A stretch of 43,808 nt of DNA. It comes from Nemertoderma westbladi (taxonomy: Eukaryota; Xenacoelomorpha; Nemertodermatida; Nemertodermatidae). The position numbers and the translations under genes are program-made. Position 1 is the stretch's first letter. Each line of letters starts with the position of its first letter. The notes beneath the pieces were generated by a model. The model did not search any database and had not been told where the DNA came from. It saw only the letters and a list, made by a program, of their open reading frames with translations. Shown piece by piece: positions 18,848 through 28,256 of this stretch. The DNA lies in assembly GCA_032718475.1 (NCBI GenBank), contig JAUCBJ010003668.1, positions 1 to 43,808 of the forward strand, given 5' to 3'.

Positions 18848-21489
18848 TGAATTAGTTTAAAACATTCGTCTTGTTTCTGTAACAAGGCATATCCTAGGCC
18901 ACCTTTACGTGCCGCATCTACTTCTAAAACAATTTCGGCCTTGGGGTCAAAATTGGATAAAATTGGCGTAGATGATAAAGCAATTTTCATATTGTCAAAT
19001 GCTTTCTGGTGGTTTGGTGTCCACAAAAATTGATTTTTTGTTTTCAGTATATCTCTCAAAGGACTAGCTATTAAACTTATTTCGGCCGAAAAGTGGCCCA
19101 ACTGTTGTACTAAACCCATAAAGGATCGAAGTTCGGTTCTATTGGTAGGTGTAGGGAATTGACTAATCCCTTTTACCTTCACTGGGTCTGCTTTTATTCC
19201 CTCTTGCGACACTATATAACCTGCAAAATTCATTTCACTTTGGGCGAATTTGAATTTTTTTTGGTTTATAGTGATATTATATTTCATGCAACGTTCTAAA
19301 ACGTTACAAACATTTCGGACGTGGTCCTGAAAGTTGACATTATAAATTATAATGTCATCTACGATTTTCTGGATATTGTCTAAACCTTCCAGAGCGGTGT
19401 CACCCCTGAGACTATAAATATCTCCGGTTGAGATAAAACCCATGGGAGCCCTAACGTACATGTATCTTCCCCAAGGAGTAATAAAACATGTCAGTTTTTG
19501 TGACTCTATAGCTAATGGCATTTGCCAATATCCTGATTTTGCATCAAGTTTAGTAAACCAATTGCAACCAGGTGGGATACTCGAAACACAATCGTTTGGT
19601 GTTTTGGTAGGGTATACTACTCGCTCTACTTGTCTATTTAAGTTGGATAGGTCTACACAAATTCTAATCCCGCCATCAGGTTTATTGGCTATAACCATAG
19701 GATGGCACCACTCGGTAGGTTTATCGCCTGCTGGTTTGATAATGTTCCATTTAATTAAATTATCTCGTATTTCAGCTTTTACTTGGTCTCGCTGTGCAAA
19801 TGGAATAGGGCGTGCTCCGTGCACTGCGTACGGTATTGCGTCCTTTTTAAGGTATATTGTCATAGGCTTACCTACATCTGTACCGGACATTTGTTTCAGT
19901 TCAGTATTATTGAAAAATACGTCTGAATATATGTCCGAGAGTTTATTATGAACTCTCTCAATTTCGCATTTGTTAGGAGAAATAGGCAATTGGTTAATCC
20001 ATTTTTCTCTTGCGTCATGTTTAAAAGTTTCACTTACGTTTAATTTAACGTCGTCAAGTGATCGAATTATTTCCTTCTTTTGGTTAATATTCGATCCAAC
20101 TTGATCATTGGGGACAGAGGTATTGGTAACATGTATAGGTAAGTTACACTGGCAAAAGGCAGCTGCATTGGCAAAAAGTGGCGGTGGGTTCGGAAAATGT
20201 TTAGAAACTATATCTAATGCCTTACAAACAGATAGTGATAAATATAAACGCGGAATGCCGTCACATATTTTCACACTTTCTATTACAGACCGACCACTAA
20301 TTTTGAGACAGACCTTTATCTGGCCCAATTGTTTAATAACTTTGCCATTTATACTGACTAACCGTTCTATAGACGGTTTCTGGAGGTCTGTTTCGTTTAA
20401 ATTTAATGACCTCAAGAATGTCATGTTTGCAACTGTGCGTTGGGACCCGGTATCAGGTACTGCCTGACTATAACCAAATAATTTATCCGTTTCGGGATGG
20501 CATATCCCTACGGAAATGAGTGGCGGGTCCTCGAAATCGACCGTCGCTACTCGAACAGCTGCTTGTTCTACAGCTCCTAGGGATTTATTACGACATACGT
20601 TAGCGAAATGGTTAAGTTTATGGCACACACTACACTTTTCCCCTTTCGCTGGACACCTTTTAAAGTTAGTATGACTATATCCACATTTGGTACAAGGTTT
20701 CTTATCCTGATTTCCGGAATTCCGTTCCGGAGATGGAGACCGGTTTCTCCCGGCGCTCGTAGGTCTTCCGGAAAAATATTTATTTTTCCGATATTGATTC
20801 GAAGAGGATCCTGACTTTGAAGTCGCTCCCGCCAAACTAGTGTTCTTGTAAGGACCGTGGGCCAGGACTTTCTTAACTTTGTCCTTGTGTATTCGCGCCG
20901 CTTCTTCGGTCCGACAAAATTTAATAGTCGCCTCATGGTTTAAAGGCGGTGATTTCGCCAGGAGATCCTGTCTGATTTCGTCGTTTTGAATTCCAACGGT
21001 GATCAATGTCGACATCCATTCGTCGTCTCCCATCTCTTGTAACGCTGCAGTGTTGGCCAATTCGCTCAAACGAGTATAAAAGTCGTCGAACTTTTCCATC
21101 TCGTGTTGTCGGCACAACGTAAGTTCTAATCTGTCGAGGGCTATATTCTGTTTTTCGCGCAGATATATTTCCAAGTTGTTTAGGACTTCATCAAGGGATA
21201 GGGATGTGGTTTGGGGAATCCGTACGACATATTCGAGTTTCGATAAGAATGCCGGCGAACAGTATCCGAAAAATGCAGATACCTGCTCGTCTCTCGGCTG
21301 TCGGGATAGTTGAACAACTTTCGCGTAGTTATTCCAGGTCTTTCTCCATCTCTGGAACATCGTTATATCGACATCTTCTTCGAGATTGGGAGGTCGGTTT
21401 ACGGGTGCTCGAGGTGCATTGTCCGTTTTACTTGGTGCTGGTGGGAATCCTCCGGTACCGGAAGCAGTCGTCCTACTTCCTTCATTCAT
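18811..21489 (-). CDS. Gag-protease-reverse transcriptase polyprotein of the Gypsy element, truncated in RNase H (892 aa)
   Basis: In order: a capsid-like helical region (about 40-200); two zinc knuckles near 268-300, the second a canonical CX2CX4HX4C (CSVCHKLNHFANVC); an aspartic protease with DTGS at about 347; the reverse transcriptase, with KPDGGIRICVDLSNLN, LDAKSGYWQMPL, the active site as IVDD, then FAGYIVS; and the start of RNase H (VLEVDAARKGGLGYALLQ). It stops at SRFLSDAES because of the deletion. The expected rest of RNase H and the integrase, several hundred residues, is missing. Its ATG overlaps the stop of the upstream ORF as ATGA, which suggests reinitiation or frameshifting. 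Protein recognition is strong; the Gypsy lineage is unresolved. Confidence 0.9.
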   Translation of the reverse strand: MNEGSRTTASGTGGFPPAPSKTDNAPRAPVNRPPNLEEDVDITMFQRWRKTWNNYAKVVQLSRQPRDEQVSAFFGYCSPAFLSKLEYVVRIPQTTSLSLDEVLNNLEIYLREKQNIALDRLELTLCRQHEMEKFDDFYTRLSELANTAALQEMGDDEWMSTLITVGIQNDEIRQDLLAKSPPLNHEATIKFCRTEEAARIHKDKVKKVLAHGPYKNTSLAGATSKSGSSSNQYRKNKYFSGRPTSAGRNRSPSPERNSGNQDKKPCTKCGYSHTNFKRCPAKGEKCSVCHKLNHFANVCRNKSLGAVEQAAVRVATVDFEDPPLISVGICHPETDKLFGYSQAVPDTGSQRTVANMTFLRSLNLNETDLQKPSIERLVSINGKVIKQLGQIKVCLKISGRSVIESVKICDGIPRLYLSLSVCKALDIVSKHFPNPPPLFANAAAFCQCNLPIHVTNTSVPNDQVGSNINQKKEIIRSLDDVKLNVSETFKHDAREKWINQLPISPNKCEIERVHNKLSDIYSDVFFNNTELKQMSGTDVGKPMTIYLKKDAIPYAVHGARPIPFAQRDQVKAEIRDNLIKWNIIKPAGDKPTEWCHPMVIANKPDGGIRICVDLSNLNRQVERVVYPTKTPNDCVSSIPPGCNWFTKLDAKSGYWQMPLAIESQKLTCFITPWGRYMYVRAPMGFISTGDIYSLRGDTALEGLDNIQKIVDDIIIYNVNFQDHVRNVCNVLERCMKYNITINQKKFKFAQSEMNFAGYIVSQEGIKADPVKVKGISQFPTPTNRTELRSFMGLVQQLGHFSAEISLIASPLRDILKTKNQFLWTPNHQKAFDNMKIALSSTPILSNFDPKAEIVLEVDAARKGGLGYALLQKQDECFKLIQCGSRFLSDAES

Positions 21490-21848
21490 AGATCTACAGT
21501 CTTCCTGCTGTCCTGGTTTTGTGCAATCGCCATCTTGACGTCAGACTTTATTTGTAATAATTCGGTAGTGCATTGGTCATAATGGGTATACTCGTCAGTG
21601 AGATCCAACTGAGTTTCATCCATCGCCATTAATGATTCACCAAGATGGTCATATGCAACTTCCAGTTTTAAGAGCTGTTTTTCCAGGTCGTTAACCAACA
21701 GAGGGTGGCGATTTACCGGATCGATACGGTTTAAATCGCGAATACTTGATATACACAAATTTACGGCCCGAGTGAAACTTCCCTTGAAACCACCGAGTTT
21801 CCGCTTTAGGTGTTTCATCCCCTCGAGGTCCATAATTGAATTCCTCAC
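21486..21848 (-). CDS. Small helical ORF upstream of gag in the Gypsy element (120 aa)
   Basis: A short helical protein with KLGGFKGSFTRAVNL near the N-terminus, resembling the leading segment of some invertebrate retroelement gag proteins, then heptad-rich helices. No enzyme motif. The stop codon overlaps the next ATG (ATGA), so the two are probably read from one RNA. The Mutator-like insertion ends 36 bp before its start codon. Confidence 0.6.
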   Translation of the reverse strand: MRNSIMDLEGMKHLKRKLGGFKGSFTRAVNLCISSIRDLNRIDPVNRHPLLVNDLEKQLLKLEVAYDHLGESLMAMDETQLDLTDEYTHYDQCTTELLQIKSDVKMAIAQNQDSRKTVDL

Positions 21849-21884
21849 AGTTGTTCCTTCCCTATTGCAGTATTGGATTTACTG

Positions 21885-22885
21885 ACAAGTCCCTAAAAGG
21901 TGCCACCCTGCTCCATAGCGCGGGAAATTCAAATGATTGAAAGACATGTAATTTGTACTGGAAAGGGTGGCAGATCAGATCTGCTACCTATATTTTGGCG
22001 GGAAATTCAAATCTGTTTTAACATTGAATACATGAATAGAGTAAGACTAAATGTAATTCATTGAATCAGAATAAATTATTTATTATCGGTTTAACTCACT
22101 CATCCGTTATTGTTGTTGTTTTATCTATTCTGGGACTTCGAGCAGCACGTGAACAATAAGCTGACTGGTTAACTAGTCTGGGACTTCGAGCAAAATTGCA
22201 AATTGAGGAGGGGGGATCAGGGGATTTGGCTTAACTTCTATCAGTAGAATGTAAAGAACATTTATTATTTGCTTGTATCAGTTATAATTACATCAGAACA
22301 TTATAATTATAACAATATAGCAGGGAACTGATAGTAAAATATATCGCAGGTAGGCCTACTGTAATAACAATAGGTGTATAATGCTTCTGCCTATACTGCT
22401 ATATCTGTCCCAGACATGTACCAGACTAGTTAACCAGTCATAGCTTAGTTGTTTACGTGCTGCTCGAAGCCCCAGACAAGTTAACGTGCTGGTTTAGTTG
22501 TTCACGTGCTGCTCAAAGTCCCAGACTAGGTAACCAGCCAGTTTAGTTGTTTCACGTGGTGCTCGAAGCCCCAGACTACCGGTAGTTAGCGTGCTGGTTT
22601 AGTTCTTCACGTGCTGCTCGAAGTCCCAGAATAGATAAATCAACAACGTTTTAACGGATGAGTGAGTTAAACCGATAATAAATAATTTATTCTGATTCAA
22701 TGAATTACATTGGCAGATTGGTCTTACACTCTATTCATGTATTCAATGTTAAAACAGATTTGAATTTACCGCCAATATATAGGTGGCAGATCTGATCTGC
22801 CACCCTTTCCAGTACAAATAACATGTCTTTCAATCATTTGAATTTCCCGCGCTATGGAGCAGGGTGGCACCTTTTAGGGACTTGT
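21885..22885. mobile_element. Mutator-like foldback element inside the Gypsy leader (1001 bp)
   Basis: The ends are exact inverse copies (ACAAGTCCCTAAAAGGTGCC), continuing as long inverted repeats of about 265 bp (to about 22150, and from about 22620). A 9-bp duplication GATTTACTG flanks it (21876-21884 and 22886-22894). Nine bp and long inverted repeats fit MULEs; Merlin is an alternative. There is no transposase. The middle (22395-22625) is a tandem array of ~65-bp units around GTGCTGCTCGAAGYCCCAGAC. It must be younger than the Gypsy insertion or have moved with it. Confidence 0.8.
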
Positions 22886-22970
22886 GATTTACTGTTTGGT
22901 CGGTTATCGTTTCTGGTGGGTTTGTAGGTATCGGTACCGGTATGTTATCCCGGAACGACCGAACTGCTAT

Positions 22971-22986
22971 CCTACTCGCAGCGCCA
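22971..22986 (-). other. Primer-binding site, probably tRNA-Ser
   Basis: Directly inside the 5' LTR the minus strand reads TGGCGCTGCGAGTAGG. Its complement ends ...CAGCGCCA and resembles the 3' end of animal tRNA-Ser (CGA/TGA type) with a couple of mismatches. The tRNA identity is from memory. Confidence 0.5.
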
Positions 22987-23212
22987 TGAAATGATTGTCT
23001 GGTTTAAGATCTTGCATATCGGTATTATATTTGAACTCAGTTCATAAGATATATAAGAGTACATATACTACTGTACTGCCGAAGCACTACTGCACTCAAA
23101 TACCCCAACACCAGTCTCTCGCTATCCCTAAGCCTAATACAGTCCTAGGCCTAACCTCAAGGGGCGAGCCATATGAATTGGTGAGTCTCCTCCTTATCAC
23201 CTAATTCCATCA
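22987..23212 (-). repeat. 5' LTR of the Gypsy element
   Basis: 226 bp, identical by eye to the 3' LTR, followed inward by the primer-binding site. Confidence 0.9.
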
Positions 23213-23327
23213 CAAATGAATAAATAAAGTAAAATAGAATACAAATAATTAATTAAAATTAAATATAAATAAATAGGTATTAATGAATAAAAGAACTGCG
23301 GTGTCACTTATGACACCCTCTTGAGCC

Positions 23328-23617
23328 GGCTCTGCGACAGTTAGACAACACTGATGACCCATTGTGTGTCAGGGCGCTAATCAGTCTGATTAATTAGGAT
23401 AATCAATTAAACCCTAATTAGGAGTCATATGACACCTGTTAGGGTTTAATTGTACTAATTAATTGATGACACCTGTCAATTAGGGTCTAATTAGCCTAAT
23501 TGGGAGGTGTCACCCAGACAGTCTGGCGCCAATGACACCCAATGACACCCATAGGGTGATAATTGGGTGTCATATGACACCCAATGGGTGTCAGTTGGGT
23601 CTAACTGTCGCAGAGCC
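23328..23617. repeat. 290-bp hairpin-forming MITE-like unit in the right arm
   Basis: Inverted copy of 8750-9039, with the same ends and internal dyads and a handful of base differences. Confidence 0.75.
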
Positions 23618-23635
23618 GCCCAAGACCCTACTACT

Positions 23636-24070
23636 TGCCGCCATATCAACCTCTCTTATATGTCGCAAACGTATTGTTTGAAAGAACCTGTAAATTCGAA
23701 TGCGCTCTTTTATATATAGGCCTATATATTAGACATTTCGCCCTCTAGCGGGAGACTTGAGAACTGCAGACAGACTAGCCTCTCTTGAAATATACAACTG
23801 ATGGTCTAGTACCGGTACATACTGTATCTACCAAGTTTTACCTTGAATGGAATAAAAACAAAGAAATGGCAGGACATTTAATGTTTACAAATGTAGCCCC
23901 CTAGCGGCTGGCATGGGCACTGTTCTTGTTCTTGTAGACCTAAGGGTGTTAGGTATACTGATTACTGTCGTAATTGCAATTCTTAACACAATGTAATTTA
24001 ATTTATTTAAGAATATTATAGGTATCATGTAAACCTCACTCATCTTTCAAAATGCGCTATTTTATGTAGT
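23636..24070. other. No gene seen; one CTCF-like motif
   Basis: Flank of the outer element. CGCCCTCTAGCGG at 23739-23751 lies in a ~25-bp block also present in both arms (ACATTTCGCCCTCTAGCGG), and a related CCCCCTAGCGG occurs near 23890. No other structure. Confidence 0.4.
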
Positions 24071-24867
24071 CTACTACTACTAGGATCGGTATGCTGCATT
24101 GCAGCTGCATTTTTAAGAATGCTGTACCGGCTTATCGACAAAATTGCACCGCCACAACTCATCACCCATGAAATTTGCTAGATCATCCGCATCTTCAAGG
24201 CCAGTGTCCTTTAAGATGCGTCTCAAGAAAGTCATGGGCTGTCCACCATGCTTATTCACTCCATGAGGCTGCCAAAGTACAAGATTATGCACTGGCTGGT
24301 CCTCACGGCGAAAGCAATGTCCTGCAAAGCGGAGGCGATTTTGTTCTAGTGTCAAGCTTGGGGGAACCAATGAGACACCTCCAATGTTATATAGTGTGTG
24401 GTTGGAGATTTGTGCATTGTACTTGACACAATGAACCCGGCGTAGCATTCTTGTGAATGTGCCATCCAGAGATTTGGTGTCCTCAGCAGTTAGAGCCCAG
24501 CATGGACTCCCATAGAGGAGTACTGGAACTACTGCTGCTCTAAATAATCGGACCTTAAGTTTCCGATTAATTCTCGTTGACTTCCAAATCCTGGAAAGCC
24601 TATTCAAGGCTGCCCATGCCTTTGCCTTACGTATTCGAAGGTCCTCACCTGACTTCCGGATCCATGATCCCAGGTAACAGAAGTCATCCACATGCTCAAG
24701 CATACCATCTTTTGAGCTTATGCTCATCCGATCAGAGACTTGCTGAGGACTTTCAAAGTTAACTGTCAAAATGTTGGTCTTTCTGGAGTTAATAAAAAGA
24801 CCAACACTAGAAGCAGCATGTTCTAATGAGCTGAGGAGCCTTTGGGCTCCCTCTAGATTATGTAGTC
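24071..24867 (-). pseudogene. 5'-truncated LINE, copy 1 (3' part of reverse transcriptase)
   Basis: The open frame runs upstream past the first ATG (24769) to about 24867, through the RT motif SVGLFINSRKTNILTVNFES. It continues DDFCYLGSWIRKSG, LFRAAVVPVLLYGSPCWAL and RLRFAGHCFRRED, the standard C-terminal half of a LINE RT, and stops at 24113-24115. The 3' end carries a short (TAG)n-type tail at 24071-24084. The coding remnant is intact, but everything upstream of the late RT motifs is missing. It may be RTE- or CR1-related; the clade is unresolved. Confidence 0.85.
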
Positions 24868-25104
24868 AAAACGGATAAGTGATAAGAAAACACTTTATTA
24901 ACAATTCTGACAAGTTACCATGGCATTTAGAAACTGAAACATATTTCATATTTTTCTTTATATTCTATATAGTGGTGGTGGAGGTTGATTTAATGACGCT
25001 ACGGCTAATATATAGCCCATTTCTAGCCAAAGTTACCCGTTGCCATGGCAACTGCATGCAAGCAAGTAGTGCATATTGTTACTTAGACTTGATATATTGG
25101 TATG

Positions 25105-25386
25105 AAAACAATAAAATAGGAAATGGGGTCTTATTCCCTCAGATACTAGATTTTTTCTTAATTTATGGGATAGCCTATTCGTGCAATACTTACTGGTACT
25201 GTACCTGTAGTTACTGTATGGTTTGATGCCGTTTTCCTTGTGGTAGTTGGGTTGGGAGCACTACAATCGATTTGGTATTTCATTTTTTAATAGGCCTTAG
25301 TGCCTGAGTACTAACAGTGGCCCAAGTGGCCCTAAATGCTAGGTAGTATCTGAGGGAATAGACCCCATGTCCTATTTTATTGTTTT
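25105..25386. repeat. Foldback with ~42-bp arms
   Basis: 25105-25147 (AACAATAAAATAGGAAATGG and onward) is mirrored at 25345-25386 with a few mismatches, around a ~200-bp loop. No clear target duplication. Probably a decayed MITE. The rest of 24868-25981 holds no recognisable gene. Confidence 0.65.
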
Positions 25387-25981
25387 AATATTAATAGAGT
25401 ATTAGAGAGCAGGGCGATATCATTTCCATTTTCATTTCCATCTTTTCCACCATTTCCGTGGTTGTCTAACATCATATTGATATATTGGTGGTAGACTCTG
25501 ATCCGATGACGCTAGTACTACTGCAAATGCATTACGCCCGTTTAAAGCCCGTTGCTAAGGACATTGTCAATAATGCTAACTTTGAAGGTTTTTCACTTGG
25601 TTGCTATGGTATTTTCAAAAAACTAAATATGCCATTACAGTACAATCTTCATATCCAAAATAGTAATCTTTCAAAAAAATTTACTCGTCATATATATTAT
25701 AAGAGCTGTTGCTATGGCAATTTTCTCCGTTGCTATGTTTAAGACCCCCTAAAAAAACGAGCGCAACCATTTTGTGAAGTCTACCCAAATTGATATCCAA
25801 TATCTGTCCTAAACATCTATGTAGGGTAGCTCAGTCTTATATAAAATTCCTATGGGGTCATAGGCTGGAGCCTGTAATAAACTGTGAAATACAAAAGTAT
25901 TTGTTAATTTGTTCAATCAAAATAAATTATAATTCAATTTACTGGGTTGGTTATACCGGGTTACTTTACTTCAGATGTTGA

Positions 25982-27241
25982 CTACAGTTCTGCCCAATAA
26001 CGTCTAAATGATCCATTTTGTAACATTTCCGAAGTTTTCTTCATCAGCTGATCAAAATAGCCGTTTTTTATTTCCATATCTTTGCGTCTCAATTTTAAAT
26101 GATCTATCTGCACCTCTTCTATGTACTCTTTTACTATTTCGATCACAATATCTAAATATTTCTCGTTTATTTTAACAAACCGAATTGAACGATCTGTTTT
26201 TTCATTTATTAGCTTATATTGCCTCAACTTTTGATTCAAACGTTGCACCACGAAGAGATGACATATTTTTTTGTCATTTTCAACTTGGATTCGTTTGAAA
26301 TTTTGTTCTCCCTTTGTAAGAATATCATCTAACAGTTTTTTCTTTTTGTCGTCTATATTTTGTTGTCCATTAATTTGGTCAAAGAGACATTTGCTAAACT
26401 TCATTATTGTGTCATATTGTGCCGTTGTGTTTCTGATCAATCTTGTTTTTTTGTAATGTTTTTGCATGTAGATCTCATAATCATCCTGGAGTTTCATTTC
26501 TTCTTGTAAAAATAACATTTGTTTTTTAAAATAGTCAACAACATTGCCAACGTCGGGTTTCTTCAATTCTGCCACTGTAATTTCCTTAATGTATTCTGCT
26601 ATCTCGTCATTCGTTTTTGTTTGTTTGTCAAGTTGTCTCGATGTTTCTTCGATGATATCAAGTTTAATTTGCATCATGTTATCATCATTATCTTTGTTAA
26701 GTTTGGCAATCTTTTGAATAGGTTCATAATCAAAATTAATCAAGGGCAGATTATCACCAACCTCTTCTTCGCGTGGGATATGCTGATACTCCCAGTACTT
26801 AATTAGTAATCTCATCTTTTGGATAAAATCGTTTAAATTACTTTGATTTTCAAATGTCACTTGTATGGTACTGTCAAACTCATCTGCCACCCCAATAGTA
26901 ACAGCAAAGTCCATGCGCTTTGTGCCTGAAAAATCTGTGATAAAATGTCTGTCCTTAATGATTGGTACATTTTTGACATTGGTGAGTATGTAACTGGAAT
27001 TGGAAGAACCACGTACATCTGCTGTTATCGTCCCATCGTTTATGTGCCAGATACGAATTACATTATTATTTGTTATACAACTTAGTAATTCTATTTTCTC
27101 ATCCACATCATGAGCATTCCGGGAATACCTAACAACAGTTTTACCACTACGAGAAACGCAGTAAGGGGAGATTAGATCTTCCATCATAACTTTTTGTTTT
27201 GTTTCTACGGCTTGTAGGGGTACCACCGACATAAATTTCAA
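25982..27241 (-). CDS. Orphan 419-residue protein with a beta-rich N-domain and long coiled coil
   Basis: A complete intronless frame that I do not recognise. Residues 1-150 alternate short strands and end in an amphipathic helix (NLNDFIQKMRLLIKYWEY), a layout like a small PH-type or other beta-sandwich domain closed by a helix. Residues 165-410 are almost entirely charged helix (for example EETSRQLDKQTKTNDEIAEY) and predict as coiled coil, ending FRRYWAEL. There is no signal peptide or membrane segment. A structural or scaffold role is likely. It lies between a LINE fragment and the Academ-like transposon and belongs clearly to neither. It could be a host gene or a gene of an unknown element. 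Confidence 0.6.
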   Translation of the reverse strand: MKFMSVVPLQAVETKQKVMMEDLISPYCVSRSGKTVVRYSRNAHDVDEKIELLSCITNNNVIRIWHINDGTITADVRGSSNSSYILTNVKNVPIIKDRHFITDFSGTKRMDFAVTIGVADEFDSTIQVTFENQSNLNDFIQKMRLLIKYWEYQHIPREEEVGDNLPLINFDYEPIQKIAKLNKDNDDNMMQIKLDIIEETSRQLDKQTKTNDEIAEYIKEITVAELKKPDVGNVVDYFKKQMLFLQEEMKLQDDYEIYMQKHYKKTRLIRNTTAQYDTIMKFSKCLFDQINGQQNIDDKKKKLLDDILTKGEQNFKRIQVENDKKICHLFVVQRLNQKLRQYKLINEKTDRSIRFVKINEKYLDIVIEIVKEYIEEVQIDHLKLRRKDMEIKNGYFDQLMKKTSEMLQNGSFRRYWAEL

Positions 27242-27685
27242 GTTTCAATAAGTTTCATTAATAAGTTTCAATTACAAGTAAGTGTCATAATTGTAAGTGT
27301 CATATTTCAGGTACACCCTCAGATTGCTTCAAAATAATTAAATATCCTTGCACACATGCTAAAATATGAAACTTTCGTACGCCCATATCTCAGTGATTTC
27401 TCAAAAAAAATATAAAAGTTATCTTCTGCCTTTAGGCCAGGGATTGTGCACAAAGTCTAACGACTTATTTCTAGACTCTATTCTGATTTTTCCATTGCTC
27501 TGAGTACCTTCCGTTCACACTCTGAACTGTAAGTCTTGGAGGCTCGTCATAAAACGTCATGACGAAGTTCAGGAAATCTTTGGTAACCTGCTAGTCTTCT
27601 TCGAGTGTTTGGCAGGATATAACCCTTCCCCTTGGGGCTCTCTTTCAGTTTACCGTGCCACCTATATATTCAATATAATTCTATT
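27242..27685. other. No gene seen
   Basis: Upstream side of the 419-residue gene. AGTTTCAATAAGTTTCATTA-type repeats lie at 27240-27275. No clear TATA box or other structure. Confidence 0.4.
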
Positions 27686-28256
27686 TAGTACGGGCTCTGG
27701 CGGCGTTAAGCGCAATACCTTCGGTAAATTAACGAGACTATTATTTTTGGATGGAGGACCATGTTAGACGTCAGAACACAGTTGGTGATCGGTATAGCTA
27801 ATTTGCATTCTAGAACTACAGGCCAAAAACAAGCTAGCTAGCCGACCCCTACCTAACTCTATGTTGGGCCCTCTGGTTGAATATAAATGCAATCATTTTT
27901 TTCAATTGAACATTTTTCTTATAGAGGGAAGACCGGCGATTAATTTAAATACAAATATATCGCAACTTTTATTTTTTAAATGCGATAAATTTACATGAGA
28001 ACAAAATACATTCACTTTTTTTAAGAATCCAACATTTACATTAACTGCCATAAAATGTAGCTACTTTGGTTTAACACGTTCAAACATGTATCAAAATTTG
28101 CGCTAATTATTTCTGCATTCACCCATGCAACTCATTTTGGATGAGTACTAAATCCTCCTAGTCAATTAGCCCGATTATTATCGGGGAAACGATAATCAGA
28201 GAATATTCAGAGAAAGTATACTCTCTGACATTTGGAAATATTTACTACAGTTACTA
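27686..28256 (+). repeat. Left terminal inverted repeat of the Academ-like element
   Basis: About 571 bp, matching the right repeat throughout. It contains GCTAGCTAGC and one TTCTAGAA. Confidence 0.85.

Larger units (their letters stand above)
18097..23212 (-). mobile_element. Ty3/Gypsy-type LTR retrotransposon, recent but internally deleted (5116 bp)
   Basis: Two 226-bp LTRs (18097-18322 and 22987-23212) read identical, start TG and end CA, and are flanked by CAAAT (18092-18096 and 23213-23217). The left arm preserves the empty site. On the minus strand the order is 5' LTR, primer site, Mutator-like insertion, small gag ORF, gag-protease-RT ORF, integrase C-terminus, polypurine tract, 3' LTR. 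Most of RNase H and the integrase core are missing, so it cannot move on its own. Identical LTRs mean it inserted recently, presumably with help from an intact relative. Confidence 0.9.
8732..23635. mobile_element. Non-autonomous Polinton-like element with very long inverted arms, interrupted by four other insertions in all
   Basis: The ends are exact inverted copies (AGTAGTAGGGTCTTGGGCGG at the left) and the flanks are TGCCGC on both sides (8726-8731 and 23636-23641), a 6-bp target duplication. A 5'-AG end plus a 6-bp duplication is the Polinton/Maverick signature; IS3EU also makes 6 bp. The terminal AGTAGTAG repeat is the kind used for sliding-back in protein-primed replication. Minus the nested insertions the element is about 6.7-7 kb: arms of roughly 2.2-2.5 kb and one gene (13206 onward). 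It has no polymerase, integrase, ATPase or capsid gene, so it would need helpers. The boundary may be off by a few bases, because the flanking LINE sequence partly resembles the end. Confidence 0.65.
16331..23635 (-). repeat. Right inverted arm of the Polinton-like element
   Basis: This is the mirror of the left arm: palindrome array (16331-17000), tRNA-like sequence, CTCF-like motif, AT-rich block to 18096, then a Gypsy retrotransposon (18097-23212), then the terminal segment (23213-23635). The empty-site sequence is preserved in the other arm for both the Gypsy and the piggyBac-like insertions, which proves they came after the arms formed. Confidence 0.85.

Noticed and set aside
19442-21582. 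Plus-strand frames across the Gypsy polyprotein
   Set aside because: The opposite strand carries recognisable capsid, protease and RT motifs; these are shadows.
24175-24762. Plus-strand frames at the LINE fragment
   Set aside because: The minus-strand frame holds continuous RT motifs; the plus frames do not.
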